A stretch of DNA of 9,417 nucleotides from Spirochaetales bacterium (GCA_022771185.1 JALFCJ010000162.1:1-9417), one strand, 5' to 3'. Shown: positions 1 to 6,775, counted from the first letter of the stretch. The notes: generated by a model from the letters alone, not told the origin. Numbers and translations: made by a program.

Positions 1-110
1 AATAGCGAAAGCTCGTGGGGCATAAGTTCTGAAGACAAGTCGTTGAAAATAGACAGGAAGCCTTGCCCTTGGACGTCGGAAAGAAGTATATTTTTACTGG
101 TGTCGTTCAT
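1..110 (-). CDS. Possible partial reading frame, function unknown, runs off left edge
   Basis: Minus-strand frame with an ATG at 110 that stays open to the window edge (36 codons seen, starting MNDTSKNILLSDVQGQG). A GGAG Shine-Dalgarno match (121-118) lies 7 nt before this ATG. The same frame is open further upstream to a second ATG at 140 (MAKSSFWSR...), which has no SD. A promoter-like pair is seen upstream at 222-194. I do not recognise the protein. Caution is needed because the plus strand is also open here (frame 1 from base 1 to a TAA at 211-213), so the coding strand is not settled, and a terminator-like hairpin on the plus strand suggests plus-strand transcription coming from the left. 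Only the start is visible, so no function is proposed. Confidence 0.3.
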   Translation of the reverse strand, partial: MNDTSKNILLSDVQGQGFLSIFNDLSSELMPHELSL

Positions 111-153
111 AATGCGGCTCCAAAATGAAGATTTTGCCATAAGGCAAGCAATG

Positions 154-192
154 GCAGAGAAGGGGTGGGATATCTTCTCTGCTTTTGTATTT
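154..192 (+). terminator. Putative Rho-independent terminator
   Basis: A perfect 9-bp inverted repeat, GCAGAGAAG (154-162) and CTTCTCTGC (174-182), encloses an 11-nt loop and is followed directly by TTTTGTATTT. The T-rich tail exists only on the plus strand, so it would stop transcription arriving from a gene left of the window. It lies inside a plus-strand open frame that ends at 213, which weakens either that frame or the terminator call. Confidence 0.4.
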
Positions 193-193
193 A

Positions 194-222
194 CTTGTAA
201 TACAACGAAATAAGTATATCAA
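194..222 (-). promoter_or_regulatory. Putative sigma-70-type promoter, minus strand
   Basis: Read on the minus strand, TTGATA (222-217) and TACAAG (199-194) are separated by exactly 17 bp. They match TTGACA at 5 of 6 positions and TATAAT at 4 of 6. This would start a transcript near 187 toward the reading frame beginning at 140 or 110. In AT-rich DNA such pairs arise by chance, so this is only suggestive. Confidence 0.25.
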
Positions 223-254
223 ATCATCTGGATTTACTCAATAGAAATAGGGCT

Positions 255-1381
255 GTGCACACCCTTTATTTGAAGGTTTTCGTGCAACAGCCCCATCTTC
301 CAATAAGAGATGATAAGTATTCTTCTGAACTTGATGATTATATCAGTTTCTTGGTTTCATTGTTTAAAAGTGAGGAGACTAATTATACCATAGCCCTTGC
401 ATACCTGACAGGCATAATGCCTATCATAAAAGAAAAGACACAGTCCAAGCTTAATAACTTTACAGAGTACACAATGATTGACCCTGATGAGATGGCTCCT
501 TTCATGGGATTCACTGAAGATGAAGTCAAGAGTTTGGCTACTCAATCAGGCATGGAGTTTGATGAGCTGAAGAAGTGGTATGACGGTTACAATCTTAGAG
601 GACTTGAGATTTATTCCCCTAAGTCTGTTATTTCCTCAGTTGAAAAGAAACGCTGTGATGACTATTGGGTAGAGACCAGTTCCTACGAAGCTGTAACAGA
701 CTATATATCACTGGACTTTGAAGGCTTGAAGGAAGACGTGATCTCTATGTTCGCAGGAAACAGGGTGGAGGTAAGGACATCCTTATACCGTAACACAATG
801 TCTTTTGGAACAAAGGACGATGTGCTGACGTATCTGATTCACCTCGGATACCTCGCTTATGACGCCGATACTTCTTCCTGCTTTATTCCTAACAATGAAA
901 TAAAGGATATGTGGGCCCTTTCAATGGAGAGGTTAGAGGAATACAAAGACGTATTTCAGATGATAAAGGATTCAAAAAAGCTCCTGAAATCTACATGGAA
1001 TGGAGACGAGGAAGCTGTAGCCGAGGGAGTAGGTAAGGCCCATATGGAGGCATGCAGCATTCTGGAGTACAACAACGAGGGCTCCTTCCAGTCTGCTATC
1101 CATTTAGCCTACTATTATGCTAGGTCTTACTATACACTAATAAACGAGCTTCCTGCAGGAAAGGGGGTTGCTGATTGTGCCTTCATCCCATATAAGCCAG
1201 ATGTCCCGGCAATAATCATCGAACTTAAGAAGGATGACACTGTAGACAGAGCCATAGACCAGATAAAGAATCGTAAATATCCCGAAGCCTTGGAGAAATA
1301 TAAAGACAACCTACTGCTTGTTGCCATCGCTATGATCCAAAGACTAAGGAGCACTCCTGCAGAATAGAGAAGGTTGAATAA
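255..1381 (+). pseudogene. Decayed AAA-ATPase-like / PD-(D/E)XK nuclease family gene: 5'-truncated and frameshifted
   Basis: The uninterrupted frame 255-1367 (370 codons) matches, from about residue 16, the middle and C-terminal parts of the family that joins an AAA-ATPase-like domain to a PD-(D/E)XK nuclease domain; members are usually about 500 residues or more. Visible hallmarks are TGIMPIIKEKTQS (52-64), KKWYDGYNL (106-114), DDVLTYLIHLGYLAYD (188-203) and the nuclease motif GVAD (D307), IELKK (E323, K325) and QIK..KY (336-342). The N-terminal Walker A half is missing. At residues 8-17, KVFV is followed by QQPHL where I would expect the acidic Walker B stretch (IIDEWD type). Near 1329-1331 the frame slips: re-reading from 1331 gives YDPKTKEHSCRIEKVE and a TAA at 1379-1381, the expected family ending, whereas the unshifted frame gives unrelated residues. 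One base has been lost (or misread). Two independent lesions argue for a dead gene. The biological role of the family is not well established; a defence or mobile-element link is only inference. Confidence 0.75.
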
Positions 1382-1523
1382 ACGGAAATATTACTTAAGA
1401 AGTAATAGACTCAGAGGCTAAATACTATGGTTTAGAACATTACATTTGCATAATAAGAGCAAATTTGGTTTTCTGAACTATGTAAATAACCTTTCTTGCC
1501 TATTCGTTAAGAGGAACGATAAG

Positions 1524-2063
1524 TTAATTCTTCCAGTCTACTTTTGTTATAAAAGAAAACCTTTCAATTCTGTCTTCGTTTAGGGGAGTAACATGAACTT
1601 CTTCTTCGTGGGAATAAACGAAGCCACACTTCTCTTGGACTCTGATGCTTCTTGTGTTCCCTACGAATGCGCCACACCATACTTTTTCCATTTTCAATGT
1701 TTCAAAAGCATATTCAAGCATTCTCTTTACTGTTTCCGTCGCATACCCCTTTCCCCATCTGTCTCTAGATATCCAGTATCCTACTTCTATTTCGTATTCT
1801 CCTCTTTCTATCGTCTTCTCTTGTGGTGTAAATAGGCCTGTACTTCCCACAATCTTCCCGCTTTCTTTTTCAATGATAGCGAAAGTATTCTCATCAGAGA
1901 GAATGTTCCTTATAACACTAAGTGATTCTTCCACACTTCTATGAGGCTGCCAACCAGCCATTGGTCCGATTTCTCTATCTGATGCAGCGGCGAATAATTC
2001 TTCTTTGTCTTCTTCTCTCCATTCTCTGAGGAGTAATCGTGGGGATGAAATGAAAGTATCCAT
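1524..2063 (-). CDS. GNAT-family N-acetyltransferase (RimJ/RimL type)
   Basis: This 179-residue protein has the size and layout of the RimJ/RimL-like GNAT group, which uses acetyl-CoA to acetylate protein N-termini or small amines in the cytoplasm. Evidence: the opening SPRLLLREWREEDKEELF (7-24) typical of the group, the acetyl-CoA pyrophosphate loop WGKGYATE (103-110), and the late motif NTRSIRVQEKCGF (136-148) shared by RimJ/RimL relatives. The substrate cannot be read from sequence. It is transcribed divergently from pstS. No SD sequence precedes the ATG at 2063, but a TAGAAT hexamer on the minus strand (2075-2070) would place transcription start close to the ATG, so it could be leaderless. 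The pstS Pho-box-like repeats lie about 45 bp upstream, so shared control is possible but unproven. Confidence 0.85.
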   Translation of the reverse strand: MDTFISSPRLLLREWREEDKEELFAAASDREIGPMAGWQPHRSVEESLSVIRNILSDENTFAIIEKESGKIVGSTGLFTPQEKTIERGEYEIEVGYWISRDRWGKGYATETVKRMLEYAFETLKMEKVWCGAFVGNTRSIRVQEKCGFVYSHEEEVHVTPLNEDRIERFSFITKVDWKN

Positions 2064-2106
2064 AAAAGGATTCTAGAACAAAAGAGAAGACAATAAAAGT
2101 AATGAT

Positions 2107-2145
2107 TTAACTCAGAGTTAACATCTTCTTCCTTGTTCCTTAACT
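2107..2145 (+). promoter_or_regulatory. Pho-box-like TTAAC repeats with 11-bp phasing
   Basis: TTAACT (2107-2112), TTAACA (2118-2123) and TTAACT (2140-2145) begin at positions differing by 11 and 22, so all fall on one 11-bp register. The register slot between them (2129-2134, TTCCTT) is degenerate. PhoB and PhoP sites consist of direct repeats with an 11-bp period, and the Bacillus PhoP repeat resembles TTAACA. The last repeat ends 9 bp before a TATATT -10 candidate, where activator-dependent pho promoters place the box in lieu of a -35. The operon encodes its own PhoB/PhoP-like regulator. The first two repeats also form the perfect palindrome TTAACTCAGAGTTAA (2107-2121), so a dimeric repressor site is an alternative. 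Confidence 0.6.
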
Positions 2146-2154
2146 GTACTCATC

Positions 2155-2160
2155 TATATT
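2155..2160 (+). promoter_or_regulatory. Candidate -10 element of the pst operon promoter
   Basis: TATATT matches the TATAAT consensus at 5 of 6 positions. It lies 9 bp downstream of the last TTAACT repeat, and there is no good -35 hexamer, as expected for an activator-dependent promoter. Transcription would begin near 2167, giving a leader of only about 17 nt that starts at the ribosome binding site. Confidence 0.45.
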
Positions 2161-2167
2161 TGTGGCC

Positions 2168-2173
2168 AAGGAG
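2168..2173 (+). promoter_or_regulatory. Ribosome binding site fixing the pstS start
   Basis: AAGGAG sits 10 nt before the ATG at 2184. That start gives a proper signal peptide (MKKLAVILMV...). The earlier in-frame ATG at 2133 lies inside the regulatory repeats, would add a non-signal-like leader, and lacks an SD. Confidence 0.8.
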
Positions 2174-2183
2174 TAAAAAGAAA

Positions 2184-3038
2184 ATGAAAAAACTAGCAGT
2201 AATCCTTATGGTATCGGCTGTGATCCTCTCTCTTTCATTTGCAAATGGAGCATCGGAAACAAATAGTAAAATCAATGTCATCAGCAGAGAAGAAGGCAGT
2301 GGAACAAGAGGTGCCTTTGTTGAGCTTACAGGCGTTGAAGAAAAGATTGACGGAGTAAAAGTGGACCAGACTACTTTGGATGCTGAGATCGCATCTTCCA
2401 CATCTGTTGTCATTACAACAGTAGAAGGCGACAAGAATGCTATCGGTTACATCTCTTTGGGTTCTCTTTCTGATAAGGTAAAGGCTATTGAAGTGGATGG
2501 CGTATATCCAACAACTGAAAGTGTAAAGAGTGGTGAATATAAGATTTCAAGACCATTTGTGATGGCATATAAGACACTTTCTGAAACAGCTGAAGACTTC
2601 TTGAAGTTCGTCATGAGCTCAAACGGTCAGGATATCGTTGCAAAGAAGGGATATATCCGCGTAGATGACAGCAATAAGTATACTTATGAAAGCAGCAAGA
2701 AAAGCGGCAGCGTAACAATCAGCGGCTCCTCCTCTGTCTACCCTGTAATGGAAGTTTTGGTCGAAGCATATATGACACTTAACCCAGATGTAAAGGTTAC
2801 ACTTATGCAGTCAGACTCCACAACTGGTATCAACGACGCTATTTCTGGTAAGAGCGATATCGGCCTCTCTTCAAGAGACCTTAAGGCCAGTGAACTTGAG
2901 AAAGGGCTTGAGTACAACGTGATGGCAATGGACGGTATTGCAGTCATCGTAAACAATGGAAACGCAGTTAAGAGTCTCTCCTCAGAAACGATTAGAGACA
3001 TCTACAAGGGCCTCGTAACCACATGGGCAGGTCTCTAA
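2184..3038 (+). CDS. pstS: Phosphate ABC transporter substrate-binding protein PstS, circularly permuted
   Basis: Secreted phosphate-binding component of PstSCAB (284 residues). Residues 1-20 form a signal peptide, probably cut after SFA (SFA/NG); no lipobox cysteine is present, so it should be soluble in the periplasm. The motifs are those of the PstS family, but in swapped order. First comes the segment normally C-terminal: NVISREEGSGTRGAF (31-45, with the Arg and Ser-Gly-Thr phosphate loop), KNAIGYISLGSL (85-95), KISRPF (120-125) and GQDIVAKKGYI (148-158). After a Ser/Lys-rich linker (about 162-176) comes the normal N-terminal segment: TISGSSSVYPVMEVLVEAY (178-196), STTGINDAISGKSDIG (212-227), DGIAVIVN (250-257) and IRDIYKGLVTTW (270-281). 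In canonical PstS the TTW end leads straight into the REEGSGT part. Nothing essential is missing and total length is normal, so this is a permutation, not a fragment. Its TAA overlaps the pstC ATG (TAATG). Upstream lies the Pho-box-like promoter. Phosphate specificity is inferred from the operon. Confidence 0.92.
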   Translation: MKKLAVILMVSAVILSLSFANGASETNSKINVISREEGSGTRGAFVELTGVEEKIDGVKVDQTTLDAEIASSTSVVITTVEGDKNAIGYISLGSLSDKVKAIEVDGVYPTTESVKSGEYKISRPFVMAYKTLSETAEDFLKFVMSSNGQDIVAKKGYIRVDDSNKYTYESSKKSGSVTISGSSSVYPVMEVLVEAYMTLNPDVKVTLMQSDSTTGINDAISGKSDIGLSSRDLKASELEKGLEYNVMAMDGIAVIVNNGNAVKSLSSETIRDIYKGLVTTWAGL

Positions 3039-3874
3039 TGAAGAAGGAAGGAGTATTTAAGTTCTTGTTCGCAGCCGCCGCACTGTTTTCTGTGCTGGCG
3101 GTTGTGGTCATTTCCCTGTTTCTCTTTGCTTCTGCTTTCCCCACAATTAAAGAGATAGGCCCTATTAATTTTCTCTTTGGTAAGATCTGGAAGCCAAGTA
3201 ATGATATATACGGTATATTCCCGATGATCGTGGGATCTGTGTATGTAACAGGGATATCAATATTAATTGGAGTGCCGTTAGGACTGTTTACAGCGCTCTA
3301 TATGACATATTTCGCTCCTAAAAAACTGTATAGAGTAATGAAACCAGCTGTTGAACTCTTGGCGGGTATACCCTCCATTGTCTATGGCTTCTTCGGTTTA
3401 ATGGTTCTTGTTCCGCTTTTCAGATCAATATTTGGTAGTGGAAAAAGTATCCTGACAGCATCTGTTCTTCTCTCCTTTATGATCCTCCCGACTATTATCA
3501 CAGTCTCTGAAAGCTCACTAAGGGCCCTGGATAATAGCTTGTTGGAAGGCGCCCTTGCACTAGGAGATACGAAAGAGAAAGCAGTCTTCAGAGTAATGGT
3601 GCCAGCTGCTTCATCAGGAATTCTCTCTTCTGTGATCCTTGGGGTCGGTCGAAGCATCGGAGAGACCATGGCCGTAGTAATGGTTGCAGGAAACCAGCCT
3701 AGAATACCTGGAGGCGTACTGGATGGAGTGAGGACCATGACTGCAAATATCGTCCTTGAGATGGGATATGCAACAGATCTTCATAGAGAGGCCTTGATAG
3801 CAACAGGCGCGGTGCTTTTTGTGTTTGTTTTGATTCTAAATCTCTCTTTCTCTCTCATTAGGAGGAAAAAATGA
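3038..3874 (+). CDS. pstC: Phosphate ABC transporter permease PstC
   Basis: Inner-membrane permease that with PstA forms the phosphate channel (278 residues). Hydrophobic segments suggest six membrane spans at about 10-33, 62-90, 108-130, 138-156, 195-217 and 251-274. The cytoplasmic EAA loop that docks on PstB is seen as EGALALGDTKEKAVFRVMVP (170-189). The PstC signature GRSIGETMAVVMVAGN (204-219) separates it from PstA. I chose the ATG at 3038, which overlaps the pstS stop as TAATG and gives an MKK start; an in-frame ATG at 3023 would add five residues and overlap pstS by 16 bp. The SD is weak (a CAGG just upstream), so translation is probably coupled to pstS. There is no gap, hairpin or attenuator between pstS and pstC. 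Confidence 0.93.
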   Translation: MKKEGVFKFLFAAAALFSVLAVVVISLFLFASAFPTIKEIGPINFLFGKIWKPSNDIYGIFPMIVGSVYVTGISILIGVPLGLFTALYMTYFAPKKLYRVMKPAVELLAGIPSIVYGFFGLMVLVPLFRSIFGSGKSILTASVLLSFMILPTIITVSESSLRALDNSLLEGALALGDTKEKAVFRVMVPAASSGILSSVILGVGRSIGETMAVVMVAGNQPRIPGGVLDGVRTMTANIVLEMGYATDLHREALIATGAVLFVFVLILNLSFSLIRRKK

Positions 3875-4692
3875 AGAAGTGGAAATCGAAGATAATAGGT
3901 GGAGTATTGAGAGTATCTGCATTTGTAGTCCTTCTGATCTTGGCTGGTATTATTCTTTATGTACTTATTCTTGGAATCCCCCAGCTTAAGCCGTCACTCT
4001 TCCAGTGGAAGTATAATAGTGAAAACGTATCTATGATGCCTGCCATCATAAATACTCTTCTAATGATTGTACTATCCTTAATTATCGCAATACCCCTTGG
4101 ATTGGGAGCGGCAATCTTCTTGACCCAATATAAAAAAGATGGAGTTGTCGTGAAGGTTATAAGAATGACCAGTGAGACCCTTTCAGGTATTCCTTCTATT
4201 GTATATGGCCTCTTTGGAAATATTTTCTTCTCTACATTCTGTGGCCTTGGATATTCCCTTCTTTCCGGCGCCCTTACTATGGCCATAATGATTCTTCCTT
4301 TAATTATGAGAACCAGTGAAGAAGCCTTCCTTGCCCTCTCAAAGGGACTTGAAGAGAGTTCCTTGGCACTGGGAGCGGGGAAATTGAGGACTATATCAAA
4401 AGTTCTGCTTCCTTCTGCAATGCCGGGAATAATATCAGGAATAATACTTGGAATGGGAAGAGTGCTGGGAGAGAGTGCAGCCCTGATTTACACCGCAGGA
4501 ACTGCTACGGGACTGGCGGAGAGTCTATTGTCTCCTGCCCGTACACTATCGGTACATATGTATGCTCTTACAAGTGAAGGTCTTCATATGGAAGAGGCGA
4601 GGGCTGTGGCTGCAGTATTAATGGCTTTGGTACTCATAGTGAACTTTATATCAAATAGACTTGGAAAGATGGTAGGAGGAAAGAATGAGTGA
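3871..4692 (+). CDS. pstA: Phosphate ABC transporter permease PstA
   Basis: Second half of the phosphate channel (273 residues). Predicted spans lie at about 14-36, 58-86, 104-126, 130-146, 184-208 and 243-262. The EAA loop (GLEESSLALGAGKLRTISKV, 159-178) contacts PstB, and the signature GESAALIYTAGTA (200-212) is diagnostic of PstA as opposed to PstC. Its ATG overlaps the pstC stop by 4 bp (ATGA) and is preceded by a strong AGGAGG (3860-3865). Fold, length and position are all as expected for the family. Confidence 0.94.
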   Translation: MKKWKSKIIGGVLRVSAFVVLLILAGIILYVLILGIPQLKPSLFQWKYNSENVSMMPAIINTLLMIVLSLIIAIPLGLGAAIFLTQYKKDGVVVKVIRMTSETLSGIPSIVYGLFGNIFFSTFCGLGYSLLSGALTMAIMILPLIMRTSEEAFLALSKGLEESSLALGAGKLRTISKVLLPSAMPGIISGIILGMGRVLGESAALIYTAGTATGLAESLLSPARTLSVHMYALTSEGLHMEEARAVAAVLMALVLIVNFISNRLGKMVGGKNE

Positions 4693-5440
4693 AAAAATGA
4701 AGACAGAGAATCTTCATCTCTTCTACGGCGAAAAAGAAGCATTGAAAGGTATAGATATTTCTATCGGTGAGAAACAGATAGTATCTCTCATAGGGCCATC
4801 AGGTTGTGGAAAAAGTACATTCCTCAGGTGCCTTAATAGAATGAATGACCTTATAAAAGACTGTAGGATCGAAGGAAAGATATATTACAACGGACTCGAT
4901 ATCTACGCTCCATCTTCAGATACAGCGACACTAAGAAAGAACGTCGGTATGGTTTTTCAGAAACCCAACCCCTTCCCTTTCTCTATATTTGAGAACATTG
5001 CTTATGGACCAAAAACACATGGACTGAGGAATAAGGTGAAACTTCAGGAGACAGTGGAGAAGGCCCTCTCTGAAGCAGGATTATGGGATGAAGTAAAAGA
5101 TAGGCTTAATTCATCTGCCATGGGTCTCAGCGGAGGCCAGATGCAGAGGCTGTGTATAGCAAGGGCCTTAGCTGTGGAGCCGGATGTATTGTTGTTGGAT
5201 GAACCTACAAGCGCCCTTGACCCTATAAGCACTGAAAAGATAGAGGAGCTTTTACTTACACTAAAAGATCGATACACAATCGTAATCGTTACACACAATA
5301 TGCAGCAGGCATTACGTATCAGCGATATGACTGCATTCTTCCTCTTGGGTGAGATGGTGGAGTATGGAGAGACTACGAAGATGTTCTACTCTCCTCAAGA
5401 TAAGCGTACGGAAGACTACATTACAGGGAGGTTCGGATAA
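4685..5440 (+). CDS. pstB: Phosphate ABC transporter ATP-binding protein PstB
   Basis: ATPase that powers phosphate import from the cytoplasmic face of PstC/PstA (251 residues). All nucleotide-binding motifs are intact: Walker A GPSGCGKST (37-45), Q-loop Gln92 within FQKPNPFPFSIFENIAYG (91-108, the Asn-Pro-Phe-Pro run is characteristic of PstB), ABC signature LSGGQMQRLCIARAL (148-162), Walker B with the catalytic Glu in VLLLDEPTSALDP (168-180) and switch His204 in VTHNMQQA. The start overlaps pstA by 8 bp and has AGGAGG at 4674-4679. The carboxy end (EDYITGRFG) is the usual PstB ending, so the protein is complete. Confidence 0.96.
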   Translation: MSEKMKTENLHLFYGEKEALKGIDISIGEKQIVSLIGPSGCGKSTFLRCLNRMNDLIKDCRIEGKIYYNGLDIYAPSSDTATLRKNVGMVFQKPNPFPFSIFENIAYGPKTHGLRNKVKLQETVEKALSEAGLWDEVKDRLNSSAMGLSGGQMQRLCIARALAVEPDVLLLDEPTSALDPISTEKIEELLLTLKDRYTIVIVTHNMQQALRISDMTAFFLLGEMVEYGETTKMFYSPQDKRTEDYITGRFG

Positions 5441-6087
5441 TGAAGACAAGAATCGACGAAGAGTTGGATAAATTGGATCTTGGGACAATGTCTCTTTCCA
5501 CTCTTGTGGAGGAGGCTTTGGGGATAATCACATCATCTCTCAACAACTCCTATGGGAAAGCTCGGATAGGCGAGATAGCCCAGGAAATAGAAGAGAAGGG
5601 AAAGAGTTTGGAGGGATCCTGTATCAATCTCTTGTTGAAGTTCCATCCTGTGGCAAGAGATTTGAAACGTATCTCTTCCACACTTTGCACTATAAGAGAC
5701 TTATGCAGAATCGGGGACAATTCTCTTGATTTCTGTGAGATGCTTGATTATTTGTCATCTCCTGAAATATGCAAAGAGATTGGGCTTTTGGATATGGCCC
5801 TGAACGTAAAGAAGATGCTTTCCGACGCCATCTCGTGTTTTATGTCAAAGGACACGGAAAAGGCGAAGAGTGTTGAGGCATACGACGATGTTATAGATAA
5901 GTGTTTCTCCGAGGCAAGGAAGAAGTTGTATTCAGTTATAAGAAGCGGAAAAGACGGATACGAAGAGGCTGCGGACGTTGTTATCGGAGCCAAGTATCTT
6001 GAGAGAATGGGAGATCATGCTGCATCTATCGCCCATTCTGTAATTGAAGAATGCGGTACAGTTGAAGATAGTAAAAGTGAAGGGTAA
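5440..6087 (+). CDS. phoU: Phosphate signalling/transport accessory protein PhoU
   Basis: Cytoplasmic helical-bundle regulator that restrains the Pst transporter and passes its state to the PhoR-type kinase (215 residues). Both tandem three-helix PhoU repeats are visible. The first has FHPVARDLKRISS (68-80) and CRIGDNSLDF (89-98); the second has EAYDDVID (146-153), the E/D-rich metal-binding type motif, and KYLERMGDHAASIA (185-198). Length fits the family. The ATG overlaps the pstB stop (TAATG) and GGGAGG (5426-5431) precedes it by 8 nt. Position between pstB and the two-component genes is typical of pho operons in which PhoU connects the two systems. Confidence 0.94.
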   Translation: MKTRIDEELDKLDLGTMSLSTLVEEALGIITSSLNNSYGKARIGEIAQEIEEKGKSLEGSCINLLLKFHPVARDLKRISSTLCTIRDLCRIGDNSLDFCEMLDYLSSPEICKEIGLLDMALNVKKMLSDAISCFMSKDTEKAKSVEAYDDVIDKCFSEARKKLYSVIRSGKDGYEEAADVVIGAKYLERMGDHAASIAHSVIEECGTVEDSKSEG

Positions 6088-6096
6088 AATAAGCAT

Positions 6097-6774
6097 ATGA
6101 CTGTCCTTGTTGAAGATGATCCATCTATAAGAAAACTGGTTGAATACGCTCTTTCATCCAATTCAATTCCTGTGGTCTCTTTTATCAGCGGGGAGGATGC
6201 TTTTGCCGCTCTCCCTGATAAAGTTGATCTCTTTCTCTTGGACATAATGCTGCCGGGAATGGATGGGATTGAGATTCTCCATAGAATAAGAAAAGATGAG
6301 AAGCTGAGAAATACTCCTGTCATTATGCTTACGGCAAAAGACAGCGAGTATGATATAGCAAAGGGATTGGATGAAGGCGCCGATGATTATATCAGTAAGC
6401 CTTTTGGTATTCTTGAGCTTATTAGCAGAGTCAAGGCAGCCATTAGACGAAGCGGCTTTTCTTATGAGAGCGGAAAAAACGAGAATCTTGAGAGTGCGGG
6501 CATAAAGCTTGATCTTTCATCCCACAAGCTTTTCATCGATGATAAAGAAGTTATTTTGACTAGCAAAGAGTTTGCACTTCTGGAGTATTTTATGACTCAT
6601 AAAGGTGTGGCCCTTTCAAGGGACAAGCTTCTTACGGAAGTCTGGGGATACTCTTATGTGGGAGAGACCAGAACTGTGGATGTTCATGTAAGGCACTTGA
6701 GGGAAAAGCTTGGTGAATGTGGTAAGGCCATTGAGACAGTAAAGGGCCTTGGCTACAGATTTGACGGAGAATAA
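6097..6774 (+). CDS. phoB: OmpR-family response regulator, PhoB/PhoP-like
   Basis: DNA-binding regulator of the phosphate regulon (225 residues). The receiver domain has the acidic pair Asp7-Asp8 (VEDD), phosphoacceptor Asp49 in LFLLDIMLPGMDG, switch Thr79 in VIMLTAKD and Lys101 in DYISKPF. The C-terminal winged helix runs from about 133 to 223, with LTSKEFALLEYF (154-165), the recognition helix TRTVDVHVRHLREKL (191-205) and the closing ETVKGLGYRF (213-222). The only usable start is the ATG at 6097, because a TAA lies in frame four codons upstream. GAAGGG at 6079-6084 is the SD, with a fairly long 12-nt spacing. It follows phoU by 9 nt. The Pho-box-like repeats before pstS are its likely target. 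PhoB versus PhoP naming is a matter of convention here. Confidence 0.92.
   Translation: MTVLVEDDPSIRKLVEYALSSNSIPVVSFISGEDAFAALPDKVDLFLLDIMLPGMDGIEILHRIRKDEKLRNTPVIMLTAKDSEYDIAKGLDEGADDYISKPFGILELISRVKAAIRRSGFSYESGKNENLESAGIKLDLSSHKLFIDDKEVILTSKEFALLEYFMTHKGVALSRDKLLTEVWGYSYVGETRTVDVHVRHLREKLGECGKAIETVKGLGYRFDGE
6766..6769 (+). promoter_or_regulatory. Ribosome binding site supporting a GTG start for the kinase
   Basis: GGAG lies 6 nt before the GTG at 6776, the best-placed SD in the junction. The in-frame ATG at 6749 would add nine polar residues, overlap the regulator by 26 bp and push the first membrane helix away from the N-terminus. Confidence 0.6.
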
Positions 6775-6775
6775 T

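Noticed and set aside
1389..1407. 8-bp hairpin TATTACTT / AAGTAATA after the nuclease-family pseudogene as a terminator
   Set aside because: It is AT-rich, has a 3-nt loop and no following T-run on either strand, so it does not meet a terminator pattern.
1593..1944. Two plus-strand open frames antisense to the acetyltransferase
   Set aside because: They are Ser/Phe/Tyr/Pro-rich shadow translations with no recognisable motif or SD, and the opposite strand carries a clear GNAT protein.
2133..2183. Earlier in-frame ATG for pstS
   Set aside because: It lies in the regulatory repeat region, has no SD, and its leader would bury the signal peptide; 2184 has AAGGAG at good spacing.
3023..3037. Longer pstC start at 3023
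   Set aside because: It is possible, but it adds only MGRSL and a 16-bp overlap; the TAATG start at 3038 gives the usual MKK opening and stop-start coupling.
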